Both the position numbers and the translations under genes were made by a program. The notes under the pieces were generated by a model. That model saw only the letters and a list, made by a program, of their open reading frames with translations. It was not told the origin of the DNA and searched no databases. Shown here piece by piece: positions 45,689-54,263 of a stretch of DNA of 64,000 nt (positions are counted from its first letter, which is position 1; every line of letters begins with the position of its first letter). Source of the DNA: Streptomyces carminius (lineage in GTDB: Bacteria > Actinomycetota > Actinomycetes > Streptomycetales > Streptomycetaceae). The stretch is from the NCBI RefSeq assembly GCF_002794255.1, contig NZ_PGGW01000069.1, positions 427,421-491,420 on the forward strand, given 5' to 3'.

Positions 45689-47842
45689 ATGGCAGTCGAC
45701 GCAGCGCCGTCCGGACAAGCGCCGGCCGGTCGGTTGGCAGGCCGGTGGGTGCCATGGTTGGTGATTGGCTTGTGGCTGGTGCTGGCGGCGGGCATGGTGC
45801 CGCTGAGCGGAAAGCTGAGCTCGGTCACCACCGACAGCGCCGTGGACACCCTGCCGGCCAGTGCCGAGTCCACCAAGGTGGCGGCGCTGGACGACAGTCT
45901 CCCCGGCGGTGACGACAACACGTTCGTCTTCGTGTACCACCGCGCCGACGGCATGACCGACGCCGACCGCGCGACGGTCGAGCGCCACTACAACACCCTT
46001 GCCAAGCGGTACCCGCCGAAGGAGACGGCGGCGGCCGGCGAGGACGACGAGGGCTCACCGACGAGGCTCTCCACCGACCGCAAGGCGATGGTGTTCACCC
46101 TCGAGGTGAGCACGGACTACGGCCCACCGGAGGAGATCGTCGGCCCGTTGCGTGACGCCGCGAAGGACCGCCCCGCCGGCCTGGAACTCGACGTGACCGG
46201 CCCGGGCGCGATCGACGGCGACATGGATGCCGTCTTCGACGGCATCGACGAGCAGGTCCTCATCACCACCATCGTCGTCGTCACGCTCCTGCTCATCCTC
46301 ACCTACCGCAGCCCGGTGTTGTGGATCATCCCGCTGGTGGCCGTCGGCGCGGCCGCACTGACCTCGATGGGGACCGTCTACCTGCTCGTCAAGGGCTTCG
46401 GCATCGTGGTCAACGACCAGAACTCGGCGCTGCTGACGATCCTGGTATTCGGCGTCGGCACGGACTACGCGCTGTTGCTCATCGCTCGATATCGGGAGGC
46501 ACTGCACCACCATGAGAACGTCCGGGTCGCGATGGTCCACGCGCTGCGCGGCGCGGCGCCGGCCATCGTCGCGTCCGCGGCCACCGTGGTCGCCGGCCTG
46601 CTCTGCCTGCTCGCCGCGGACCTGAACAGCACCAGCGGCCTGGGCCCGATCGGTGCGGCCGGCATCCTGTGCGCGCTGGTGGCCATGCTGACGCTGTTCC
46701 CGGCGGTGCTCGTGGTGCTCGGCAGGCGGATCTTCTGGCCGGCCATCCCGCGGTTCAGCACGGCCGCCGTGGAGGAGAAGCCGGGGCTGTGGGGACGGCT
46801 CGGCACCGCCATCAGCCGCCGCCGGTGGGTGGCGACGCTCGGCTCGCTCGGAGTCCTCGGCGTGCTCGCCCTCGGGCTGGCGGGCAACACCAACGCCCTG
46901 CGGGAGCAGGACCAGTTCCTGTCCGCGCCGGAGTCGGTCACCGGCTTCACCGTTCTCGGCCAGCACTTCCCGGAGCTCGGCGGCCAGCCGATGACGATCT
47001 TCACGCGGCCGGCGTACCAGGAGCGGGTGCTCGACATCGTCAAGGACACTCGCGGTGTGGCCCAGGCCATCCCGGAGCAGACCAGCGGTGACTGGGCCAA
47101 CATCTCCGTGTTCCCGAAGGCCGCGCCGGACACCGCCGCGGAGTACGACACGATCAAGCGGGTGCGCACCGCCGTGCACGCGGTGAGCGGGGCGGAGGCG
47201 ATCGTCGGCGGGCCGAGTGCGGAGAACCTCGACACCGAGGTGACCACCAAGCGCGACGAGAAGCTGGTGATCCCGCTGGTGCTCACCGTCGTCCTGATCG
47301 TCCTCGGGCTGCTGCTGCGCGCGATCCTGGCCCCGCTGGTCCTGATGGCCACCGTGATCGTCTCATTCGCCGCAGCCTTCGGCGGCAGCGTGTTCGTCTT
47401 CGACACGATCCTCGGGTTCAAGGGTATCGACTACTCGGTGCCGCTGCTGGCATTCCTGTTCCTGGTGGCACTCGGCATCGACTACAACATCTTCCTGACC
47501 AGCCGGGCCCGGGAGGAGACCGTGCGTCTCGGCACCAGAGAGGGCATGCTCAAAGCCCTCTCGGCCACCGGTGGCGTCATCACCTCGGCAGGCCTGGTCC
47601 TGGCGGCCACGTTCGGGGTCCTCGTCACACTTCCGCTGGTGATGCTGGTCGAGGTCGGGTTCCTGGTCGCCTTCGGCGTGCTGCTCGACGCCCTGCTGGT
47701 GCGGTCGGTCCTGGTGCCCGCCCTCACCTTGCTGATCGGCCGGCGGATGTGGTGGCCGAGCCGGCTGTCCCGTCCAGCGGCGGAGCCGACGGACGGTCAA
47801 CAGCCGCTCGCCGACGACAAGGAGCCCGCGCTGCAACGGTGA
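45689..47842 (+). CDS. MMPL/RND-superfamily membrane transporter
   Basis: 717 residues from ATG 45689, which has AGGAGG six bases upstream. The two-fold RND layout is visible: TM1, a large external loop, TM2-TM6 (ITTIVVVTLLLILTYRSPVL, FGVGTDYALLLIARYREALH), then a second half with TM7-TM12 (LFLVALGIDYNIFLTSRARE). MMPL proteins export lipids or drugs with the proton motive force; FGVGTDY and GIDYN are the proton-relay motifs. The two-component system downstream on the opposite strand shares an upstream motif with it. Confidence 0.93.
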   Translation: MAVDAAPSGQAPAGRLAGRWVPWLVIGLWLVLAAGMVPLSGKLSSVTTDSAVDTLPASAESTKVAALDDSLPGGDDNTFVFVYHRADGMTDADRATVERHYNTLAKRYPPKETAAAGEDDEGSPTRLSTDRKAMVFTLEVSTDYGPPEEIVGPLRDAAKDRPAGLELDVTGPGAIDGDMDAVFDGIDEQVLITTIVVVTLLLILTYRSPVLWIIPLVAVGAAALTSMGTVYLLVKGFGIVVNDQNSALLTILVFGVGTDYALLLIARYREALHHHENVRVAMVHALRGAAPAIVASAATVVAGLLCLLAADLNSTSGLGPIGAAGILCALVAMLTLFPAVLVVLGRRIFWPAIPRFSTAAVEEKPGLWGRLGTAISRRRWVATLGSLGVLGVLALGLAGNTNALREQDQFLSAPESVTGFTVLGQHFPELGGQPMTIFTRPAYQERVLDIVKDTRGVAQAIPEQTSGDWANISVFPKAAPDTAAEYDTIKRVRTAVHAVSGAEAIVGGPSAENLDTEVTTKRDEKLVIPLVLTVVLIVLGLLLRAILAPLVLMATVIVSFAAAFGGSVFVFDTILGFKGIDYSVPLLAFLFLVALGIDYNIFLTSRAREETVRLGTREGMLKALSATGGVITSAGLVLAATFGVLVTLPLVMLVEVGFLVAFGVLLDALLVRSVLVPALTLLIGRRMWWPSRLSRPAAEPTDGQQPLADDKEPALQR

Positions 47843-47860
47843 GCGCGGCGGCACGGACGA

Positions 47861-47900
47861 GATCCGGGACGGGGACCCAGACCCGTCCCGGATCCTTTTT
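47861..47900 (+). terminator. Intrinsic terminator of the MMPL gene
   Basis: GATCCGGGACGGG and CCCGTCCCGGATC form a perfect 13-bp stem around GACCCAGA, followed by CTTTTT. This is one of the few hairpins in the window with a genuine T-tract and is a convincing rho-independent terminator 18 bp past the stop. Confidence 0.93.
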
Positions 47901-47927
47901 CACGGGCCCGACGGTCGCCGCCCTCTG

Positions 47928-48090
47928 GTCCTGCGCCACGCGCCGGGGCTGGGGTCGGCGCATCGCGGTGTCCTGCCCCGACGGTGAGCCGCGCGGGGCC
48001 ATGCCCGAGGGCCGCCGTCCCTTGTCCTGCGCCGCGCCGCCGGGGCGGGTCAGCGCATCGCGGTGTCCTCCCCGGCGGTGAGCCGCGCGG
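47928..48090. repeat. Imperfect ~68-bp direct duplication of the sensor-kinase 3' end
   Basis: Bases 47928-47996 and 48024-48090 share GTCCTGCGCC, GCGCATCGCGGTGTCCT and CGGTGAGCCGCGCGG in the same order about 95 bp apart. Unit two contains the last codons of the kinase gene; unit one is a non-coding copy lying just downstream. It looks like a tandem duplication that left a broken second end. Confidence 0.7.
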
Positions 48091-49501
48091 TCGGGGCGGG
48101 CGGGGCCGCGGCCGGAAGGTCGACCCGAAGCAGCGCGCCACCGCGTGCGGAGCGGGCGACGGTGGCCCGGCCGCCGTGGGCGTCGACGACCCGCTGCACG
48201 ATCGACAGCCCCAGACCGGATCCCGGCAACGCCCGGGCGCTGTCGGCACGGTAGAACCGGTCGAACACCCGCGGCACGTCGGCGGCGTCGATGCCCGGCC
48301 CGGCGTCGTCGACCTCAAGCACCGCCGACGCGCCCTCGGCACGGAGCCGGACCTGGACCGGCTGGTCCGCGGGGGACCACTTACCGGCGTTGTCGATGAG
48401 GTTGAGCACCGCTCGTTCGAGCGCGGCGGGACGCCCGTTCACCCACACAGAGGTCACGTCGAGCGTCACCTCGACGTCGGGGGCGCGGGAATCCGCCCGG
48501 GTCGCGGCGGCCACCACGACGTCGGCGAGGTCGAGCACCTCGGTGCTCTCGTCGCTGACGTCACCGCGCGCCAGGTCGGTCAGCTCGGCCACAAGGGTGC
48601 TCAACTCGTCCACCTGGGCGCCGAGATCGTTGAGCAGCCGGGTCCGGCTCTCCGCCGGCAGTGCGCTGTCCAGGGTGCCGCGCCGATCGAGCCGGATCAG
48701 CAGCTCGGTGTTGAGGCGCAGGCTGGTGAGCGGGGTCTTGAGCTCGTGGGCGGCGTCCTCGGCGAGCAGCCGCTGCGCCCGCCGGGAGTCCCGGAGCGCG
48801 GCGAGCATGTCGTTGATCGACTGGATCAGCCGCCGGATCTCCCCGCCGCCCTCGTCCGGGATGTCGGCGTCGAGATCCCGGGTGTGCGCGACACGTACCG
48901 CGGCGGCGGTCAGCCGGTCGATCGGTGCCAGCCCGGTCCGCGCCACGGTCCGCCCGACCAGGGCGCCGCCGACCACGCAGAGCAGCCCGATCAGCAGCAT
49001 GCCGAATCCGAACTCGTTGACCGGGCCGTCGTCGACGACGTGGGCCACCTGGACCGCGCCGTCGCCCGCCCGCAGCGTGTAGATGACGTGGCCTTCTTCG
49101 TCGCTGCCGTTCGACTCCAACAGGTCGGCCGACGCGCCACGCGCCACGCGCCCGGCCTGCTCGCTGACCGGGGGCAGCGAGGGTTGGCCGGCCGGCGTCC
49201 GGACCGAGCCGTCGTGCAGGATGACCCGCACCAGCCGACCGGATCCGGAATACGGCGGTAGCTGGACCTGCGCCAGACCGGCGTGCTCCGCGTTCGTCGC
49301 CAGGATGCGGGAGTCGGCGCGCAACTGATCCTCGGCGGTGTCCCGCAGCTCCCACTCCAGTAGCTCGCTGGCCACCTGGAAGGCCACGAACACGCTGACC
49401 GCGATGGCCGTCGCCGCGATCACCGTCAGCCTGGTCCGCAGGGACCGCCGGCGCCACCATCGGGTCAGCCGGCGCGGTTCCCGGCCGGCGGGCCCGCTCA
49501 C
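48050..49501 (-). CDS. Two-component sensor histidine kinase
   Basis: 483 residues from ATG 49501. Two membrane segments (about 24-44 and 166-186) flank a periplasmic-type sensor of about 120 residues; a HAMP domain follows (GLAPIDRLTAAAVRVAHTRD), then the H-box DAAHELKTPLTSLR with the phospho-His near 252, and the ATPase N box NLIDNAGKWSPA with G boxes DDAGPGID and GSGLGLSIV. It phosphorylates the response regulator encoded upstream with a 4-bp overlap. Confidence 0.95.
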   Translation of the reverse strand: MSGPAGREPRRLTRWWRRRSLRTRLTVIAATAIAVSVFVAFQVASELLEWELRDTAEDQLRADSRILATNAEHAGLAQVQLPPYSGSGRLVRVILHDGSVRTPAGQPSLPPVSEQAGRVARGASADLLESNGSDEEGHVIYTLRAGDGAVQVAHVVDDGPVNEFGFGMLLIGLLCVVGGALVGRTVARTGLAPIDRLTAAAVRVAHTRDLDADIPDEGGGEIRRLIQSINDMLAALRDSRRAQRLLAEDAAHELKTPLTSLRLNTELLIRLDRRGTLDSALPAESRTRLLNDLGAQVDELSTLVAELTDLARGDVSDESTEVLDLADVVVAAATRADSRAPDVEVTLDVTSVWVNGRPAALERAVLNLIDNAGKWSPADQPVQVRLRAEGASAVLEVDDAGPGIDAADVPRVFDRFYRADSARALPGSGLGLSIVQRVVDAHGGRATVARSARGGALLRVDLPAAAPPAPTARLTAGEDTAMR

Positions 49502-50190
49502 GGAGGAGTCTCCCGCAACGTGTATCCCAGGCCGCGCAGCGTGTAGATCAATCGCGGCTCACCCTCGGCCTCCATCTTGCGGCGCAGGTAGCTCACGTAT
49601 ACCTGGAGGTTGTTGGCGGTGGAGCTCATGCCGAAGCCCCAGATCGCCTCGAACAGCGCGTCGCGGGTCAAGACCCGGGTCGCGTTGCACAGGAGGACCT
49701 CCAGAAGGGAGAACTCGGTCCGGGTCAGGCGCAGCGGCCGCCCGCCCCGCCACGCCTCGAACCTGTCGGGATCGAGCCGGACGTCGGCGAACGACAGGAT
49801 CTGCGACTCCTCGTCGGTCGGCGTGCGCCGGCGCAGCAGGGCCCGCACCCGGGCCAGCAACTCCTCGGTGGCGAACGGCTTGGGCAGGTAGTCGTCGGCG
49901 CCCGCGTCCAGCCCCGCTACCCGGTCGGAGACCTGGTCACGGGCCGTCAGCATCAGCACCGGCAGATCCCGACCCGCGGCCCGCAACCGCCGGCAGGTCT
50001 CCAACCCGCCGAGGCGGGGCATCATCACGTCGAGGAGCAGCAGATCCAGCGTGTCACCGCCGGCCCCACCGACCCCGTCGAGCACGGCGAGACCGTTGGC
50101 GACGGTGCTGGTGTCGTAACCCTCGACCTGGAGCACCCGCTCCAGCGACTCACGGATGGCCGCGTCATCATCCGCGATCATGATCCGCAC
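49498..50190 (-). CDS. OmpR/PhoB-type response regulator
   Basis: 230 residues from ATG 50190. The receiver domain has the acidic pair IADDDAA, phospho-acceptor Asp54 in LLLLDVMMPRLGG, Thr/Lys in MLTARD and LPKPFAT. The C-terminal winged helix (LRLTRTEFSLLEVLLCNATR, NNLQVYVSYLRRKME) is of the OmpR class. The stop overlaps the kinase start (ATGA). It probably controls the MMPL transporter gene; both upstream regions contain GTCTCAGGTT. Confidence 0.96.
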   Translation of the reverse strand: MRIMIADDDAAIRESLERVLQVEGYDTSTVANGLAVLDGVGGAGGDTLDLLLLDVMMPRLGGLETCRRLRAAGRDLPVLMLTARDQVSDRVAGLDAGADDYLPKPFATEELLARVRALLRRRTPTDEESQILSFADVRLDPDRFEAWRGGRPLRLTRTEFSLLEVLLCNATRVLTRDALFEAIWGFGMSSTANNLQVYVSYLRRKMEAEGEPRLIYTLRGLGYTLRETPP

Positions 50191-50241
50191 GCCGCCCCGC
50201 CCCCTTCCAGTCGATGTTTTTGCCGCTCATTGTCCCCGACC

Positions 50242-50251
50242 AACCTGAGAC
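50242..50251 (-). promoter_or_regulatory. GTCTCAGGTT box upstream of the response regulator
   Basis: On the minus strand this reads GTCTCAGGTT, 51 bp upstream of the response-regulator ATG. It is identical to the box in front of the MMPL gene and preceded in both by a TAA-containing A/T-rich stretch. It is a candidate autoregulatory site. Confidence 0.6.
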
Positions 50252-50283
50252 CAGGATTAGAGCGTCGCCGGGGACCGCGGAAG

Positions 50284-50739
50284 TCAGTTCCGCTGCCGGC
50301 GGCGGGCCAGGCGCTCCCGCAACTGCTCGACGCTCACCTCCACCAGCCCGGAGCCGGTGATCTTGAGAGCCCAGGGGCCCTCCCGCCCGGCCGCCTCGCG
50401 CAGCTCGCCGAGACAGGCGACGAACCTTTCGGCCTGCGCGCGACCCGTCATGTTGTTGTTCGCGAAGACCACGTAGCGTGCGCGGTGTTCCAGTACGGCG
50501 GCGATCTCCAGCTCGTTGCTGAGGATCATCTTGTCCGCCCCTACACAGATCCGGCCCTCGGCGGTGGCCTCCGCCAACCACTGTCCGTCCTGGACGTGCT
50601 CGGCGGGCCGCACCCCGTACCGTTCGCCGATCGTGACCACATCCGGGACATGGGTGCGGACGATCTCGGCGAACCGCCTGGAGTTGGTGCTGCGGTCGAG
50701 GAAGAGCCTCAGCTCGGGGACGTCGGGGCCTGGTGTCAT
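50284..50739 (-). CDS. VapC45-like PIN-like toxin
   Basis: 151 residues from ATG 50739. The pattern RLFLDRSTNSRRFAEIVRTH with early Asp, GADKMILSNELE and VVFANNNMTGRAQ resembles the PIN-like VapC45 toxins, which are ribonuclease-fold proteins. The start overlaps the stop of the upstream regulator by ATGA, so antitoxin comes first and the two are coupled, the usual order for type II systems. Some canonical PIN acidic residues are not obvious, so activity should be tested. Confidence 0.75.
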   Translation of the reverse strand: MTPGPDVPELRLFLDRSTNSRRFAEIVRTHVPDVVTIGERYGVRPAEHVQDGQWLAEATAEGRICVGADKMILSNELEIAAVLEHRARYVVFANNNMTGRAQAERFVACLGELREAAGREGPWALKITGSGLVEVSVEQLRERLARRRQRN

Positions 50740-51464
50740 GCCGCTCCGTGCGCATGGCGATCGGCCACCTCGGCCACGTGGTCCTCGGGAATGCCGAAGT
50801 CGTCGGCGACCTCCGCAACGCTCTCGCCCGCGTCCAGGCGCCCGCTAACGACGTACAGCGGGGTCCCGGTGGCGGTGAAGTAGGGGCGGCCGAAGTTCAC
50901 GGTCGGTTCGGCGGCGACCTCCGCCACGTCGTAGCCGGGCAGCAGGAGCCGGTCGGCGTACTCGCCCTCGTCGTAGCGGATCTTGCGCAGGTATTCCTCC
51001 ACGACCTCGCGGAAGACGTACTGTCCGTCCTTCAGCACGATCAGCCTGCGCGCCCCTTGGCGGTGCGCCCGTTCCAGGGAGTCCTCCTCGCTCACCTCCC
51101 ACAGGAGCTGGGCCCCGCACAGATGCAGCCGCTCGGAGGCCAGGGCGTGCTCCACGCCGAGCCGGTCGCGGACGAGTTCGAGGGCGGGCCTGATCTGTTG
51201 CATCGGTACGCCGGCCCGGCGCAGCGCGGAGAGGAACATCCCCTCGGCGAGCCCGATGAAGGGAATGGACGGCTGAGGGGAGCCGGTCTCGCCGAGATGG
51301 GTGATCAGCGGAGCCCCCTCGACCGCGGGGCGGTCGCGGAAGGTGTTGCGGTAGCCGCGAGCCCAGGAACGCAGAGTCGTGGGAGGCATGTCCAGGTAGT
51401 GCGCAGCCTCGGTCTGGGTGTAGATCGGGACGCTGAACCGGACATCCTGGCCTGTGCTGGACAC
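50736..51464 (-). CDS. VapB45-like antitoxin with MerR-like HTH and DUF433 domain
   Basis: 242 residues from GTG 51464, with the exceptionally strong site GAAGGAGG eight bases upstream. The N-terminus IYTQTEAAHYLDMPPTTLRS is a MerR-like HTH. The C-terminus NFGRPYFTATGTPLYVVSGR, then LDAGESVAEVADDFGIPEDH matches DUF433, which is found in VapB45 antitoxins. It would neutralise the downstream PIN-like toxin and repress the operon. The promoter region is shared with the divergent TerB-like gene. Confidence 0.8.
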   Translation of the reverse strand: MSSTGQDVRFSVPIYTQTEAAHYLDMPPTTLRSWARGYRNTFRDRPAVEGAPLITHLGETGSPQPSIPFIGLAEGMFLSALRRAGVPMQQIRPALELVRDRLGVEHALASERLHLCGAQLLWEVSEEDSLERAHRQGARRLIVLKDGQYVFREVVEEYLRKIRYDEGEYADRLLLPGYDVAEVAAEPTVNFGRPYFTATGTPLYVVSGRLDAGESVAEVADDFGIPEDHVAEVADRHAHGAA

Positions 51465-51757
51465 CGTGACCACCTCCTTCCCCAGTCTCCCAAGCACGCG
51501 GCTCCGGACGGTACTCGGCGCGGACCGCCCCGGGGCCGGGATATGCGCTGGTTCACCCGAACGAGTCGCCGAGGAAGTTCTGGCGCCGGAGGCGGCCGGA
51601 GCCGGGCCGCGCGGGGAGGCGCGAGCACCTCCGCGCCGGGCGCGCAAGGGCCGGAAGGGACCGGCATATGTCCGACGAGGGTACTGACGGCACCTCACTA
51701 CTGTGGTTAACATCACGCCACGCGGCAAAGGCGCTGGAGCGTGACGGAGGTACGGCG

Positions 51758-52420
51758 GTGGTGCACTCCCCGAACAGGGACGGCCGGAGACTGCGTCTGG
51801 CGGGCATCCGCACGGCATGGCGCACGGTCGACGACGGTGAGTTCTTCTGCCCGTCGTGCGGCGGCGACCGCAGCTACCGGCGCCGCACCGGACGCCGGCT
51901 GCTCGTCGTGCTGGGTGTCCCCGTCCTGCCGCGCGGCGCGGCCGGGCCCGTGGTGGAGTGCGCCTCCTGCCGGGAGCACTTCGGCACCGACGCCCTCGAC
52001 CACCCGACCACCACCCGGCTGGGCGGCATGCTCCGCGACGCCGTGCACACCGTCGCGCTGGCGGTGCTCGCCGTGGGCGGCTCGGAGGCGCGGGCGACCC
52101 GCGAGGCGGCCGTGGGGGGCATCCGGACCGCCGGTTTCACCGGCTGCTCCGAGGAGCAGCTCGTCACCCTGCTGGCGGCGGTCGCCGCCGACAGCGTCAC
52201 CATGGAGATCGAGCTGCACGAGGCGCTGGCCCCGCTCGCCCCGCACCTCGCCGCGCCCGGCCGCGAGAACCTGCTGCTCCAGGGCGCCCGCGTCGCCCTC
52301 GCGGACGGCCCCTACACCCCCGCCGAGCGCCAGGTGCTGGTGGCCGTCGGACGGATCCTCCGGCTGTGCGAGGAGGACACCGCCCGGCTGCTGGACGCCG
52401 CCCGCACCACCCTCTCCTGA
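51758..52420 (+). CDS. Zinc-ribbon plus TerB-like domain protein
   Basis: 220 residues from GTG 51758, chosen because GGAGG lies seven bases upstream; the frame opens earlier at 51668. Two pairs of cysteines FCPSCGGDRSYRRR and VECASCREHF make a zinc ribbon, and the C-terminal 130 residues are a helical TerB-like (tellurite-resistance) domain with ENLLLQGARVALADGPYTPA, the acidic EF-like part of TerB. The role is unknown; it precedes recO as in other streptomycetes. Confidence 0.85.
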   Translation: MVHSPNRDGRRLRLAGIRTAWRTVDDGEFFCPSCGGDRSYRRRTGRRLLVVLGVPVLPRGAAGPVVECASCREHFGTDALDHPTTTRLGGMLRDAVHTVALAVLAVGGSEARATREAAVGGIRTAGFTGCSEEQLVTLLAAVAADSVTMEIELHEALAPLAPHLAAPGRENLLLQGARVALADGPYTPAERQVLVAVGRILRLCEEDTARLLDAARTTLS

Positions 52421-52483
52421 GCCTTCGGTCCGGGGTCCGTCCCGGGCGCCCCCGCGGGGGAGCGGCTGGGGGAGAATGAGGGA

Positions 52484-53233
52484 ATGAGCCTGTTCCGCGA
52501 CGACGGCGTCGTCCTGCGCACCCAGAAGCTGGGCGAGGCCGACCGCATCATCACCCTGCTGACGCGCGGGCACGGCAGGGTGCGGGCGGTGGCGCGGGGG
52601 GTGCGGCGCACCAAGTCGAAGTTCGGCGCGCGGCTGGAGCCGTTCTCGCACGTGGACGTCCAGTTCTTCGCCCGCGGCAGCGAACTGGTCGGCCGCGGGC
52701 TGCCGCTGTGCACCCAGACGGAGATCATCGCGCCGTACGGCCGGGAGATCGTCGCCGACTACGCCCGCTACACCGCCGGGACGGCCATGCTGGAGACGGC
52801 CGAGCGCTTCACCGACCACGAGGGCGAGCCGAACGTCCAGCAGTACCTGCTGCTGATCGGGGCGCTGCGCACCCTCGCCGCCGCGGCGCACCGCCCGGAC
52901 CTGGTGCTGGACGCCTTCCTGCTGCGCTCCCTGGCCGTCGGCGGCTACGCGCCCAGCTTCGCCGACTGCGCCCGCTGCGGGCTGCCCGGCCCCAACCGGT
53001 TCTTCTCCGTCGCCGCGGGCGGTGCGGTGTGCGGCGACTGCCGGACGCCGGGCAGCGTCCTGCCGTCCCCCGAGGCGCTGCGGCTGCTGGGCGCGCTGCT
53101 GACGGGCGACTGGGCCACCGCCGACGCCGCCGAGAACCGGCACGTACGGGAGGGCAGCGGGCTGGTCTCGGCCTATCTGCACTGGCACCTGGAGCGGGGG
53201 CTGCGCTCCCTGCGCTACGTCGAGAAGGGCTGA
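52484..53233 (+). CDS. recO: DNA repair protein RecO
   Basis: 249 residues from ATG 52484. The N-terminal OB-fold reads SLFRDDGVVLRTQKLGEADR, RVRAVARGVRRTKSKFGARL, and the C-terminal zinc-finger-bearing domain has CARCGLPGP and CGDC. RecO loads RecA with RecR in recombinational repair. It lies directly upstream of uppS, as in many actinobacteria. Confidence 0.96.
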   Translation: MSLFRDDGVVLRTQKLGEADRIITLLTRGHGRVRAVARGVRRTKSKFGARLEPFSHVDVQFFARGSELVGRGLPLCTQTEIIAPYGREIVADYARYTAGTAMLETAERFTDHEGEPNVQQYLLLIGALRTLAAAAHRPDLVLDAFLLRSLAVGGYAPSFADCARCGLPGPNRFFSVAAGGAVCGDCRTPGSVLPSPEALRLLGALLTGDWATADAAENRHVREGSGLVSAYLHWHLERGLRSLRYVEKG

Positions 53234-53328
53234 GCGGCTACGCTCCCGTACGTCCCCGCCCGCCGGGGCCCACCGAGTCCGTATCCGGCGCGGCCGCCGC
53301 GGCCCGCCCCACTGGAGATGAGAGCCAC

Positions 53329-54183
53329 ATGGCACGGCGCGGAATGCTGTCCCGGCAGCGTCGCGAGTACCTCGTACCCGAACCGCACCCCTCCGGCGCG
53401 CGCCCGCCGGAGATCCCCGGTGAGCTGGTGCCGAACCATGTGGCGATCGTCATGGACGGCAACGGCCGCTGGGCCAAGCGGCGCGGCCTGCCCCGCACCG
53501 AGGGGCACAGGAGGGGCGAGGCCACCGTCCTGGAGGTCCTCAAGGGCTGTCTGGAGATGGGGGTCGGGAACCTCTCCCTGTACGCCTTCTCCACCGAGAA
53601 CTGGCGGCGCTCCCCCGAGGAGGTCCGCTTCCTGATGAACTTCAACCGCGACGTCATCCGCCGCCGCCGCGACGAGATGGACGCCATGGGCATCCGCATC
53701 CGCTGGGTCGGCCGGATGCCCAAGCTGTGGAAGTCGGTCGTCCAGGAGCTCCAGGTGGCGCAGGAGCAGACCGTGGACAACGACGCCATGACGCTGTACT
53801 TCTGCGTCAACTACGGCGGCCGCGCGGAGATCGCCGACGCGGCGGCGGCCATCGCGGCGGACGTGCGGGCCGGGCGGCTGGACCCGTCGAAGGTGACGGA
53901 GAAGACCGTCGCGAAGTACCTCTACTACCCGGACATGCCGGACGTGGACCTCTTCGTGCGGCCCTCGGGCGAGCAGCGCACCTCCAACTACCTGATCTGG
54001 CAGAGCGCCTATGCCGAGATGGTCTTCCAGGACGTGCTGTGGCCGGACTTCGACCGCCGTCACCTGTGGGACGCCTGTCTGGAGTACGCCCGCCGCGACC
54101 GCCGCTTCGGCGGCGCGAAGCCCAACCAGGTGCCCGACCCCGGCGCCCCGGACACCCCCGGTACCCCGGACGCGACGGCCTGA
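53329..54183 (+). CDS. uppS: Isoprenyl transferase (undecaprenyl diphosphate synthase type)
   Basis: 284 residues from ATG 53329. The catalytic P-loop is VAIVMDGNGRWAKRRGLPRT with the essential Asp, then NLSLYAFSTENWRRSPEEV, and the C-terminal DLFVRPSGEQRTSNYLIWQS, then AYAEMVFQDVLWPDF. It condenses isopentenyl diphosphate units to make the polyprenyl carrier lipid for cell-wall precursors. The C-terminus has a Pro/Thr tail. It lies between recO and the convergent zur gene. Confidence 0.96.
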   Translation: MARRGMLSRQRREYLVPEPHPSGARPPEIPGELVPNHVAIVMDGNGRWAKRRGLPRTEGHRRGEATVLEVLKGCLEMGVGNLSLYAFSTENWRRSPEEVRFLMNFNRDVIRRRRDEMDAMGIRIRWVGRMPKLWKSVVQELQVAQEQTVDNDAMTLYFCVNYGGRAEIADAAAAIAADVRAGRLDPSKVTEKTVAKYLYYPDMPDVDLFVRPSGEQRTSNYLIWQSAYAEMVFQDVLWPDFDRRHLWDACLEYARRDRRFGGAKPNQVPDPGAPDTPGTPDATA

Positions 54184-54195
54184 GCGGACCGGCCG

Positions 54196-54251
54196 GAGAC
54201 GGCGGCGGCCTTGTACACCCCACCCGGGGTGTACAAGGCCGCCGCCGTCTC
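54196..54251. terminator. Bidirectional terminator with 26-bp perfect arms
   Basis: GAGACGGCGGCGGCCTTGTA plus CACCCC (54196-54221) is exactly complementary to 54226-54251 around the tetraloop ACCC. It lies 13 bp past the uppS stop and 12 bp before the end of zur, which it serves in the other direction. Confidence 0.93.
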
Positions 54252-54263
54252 CCGCGGACGCCG

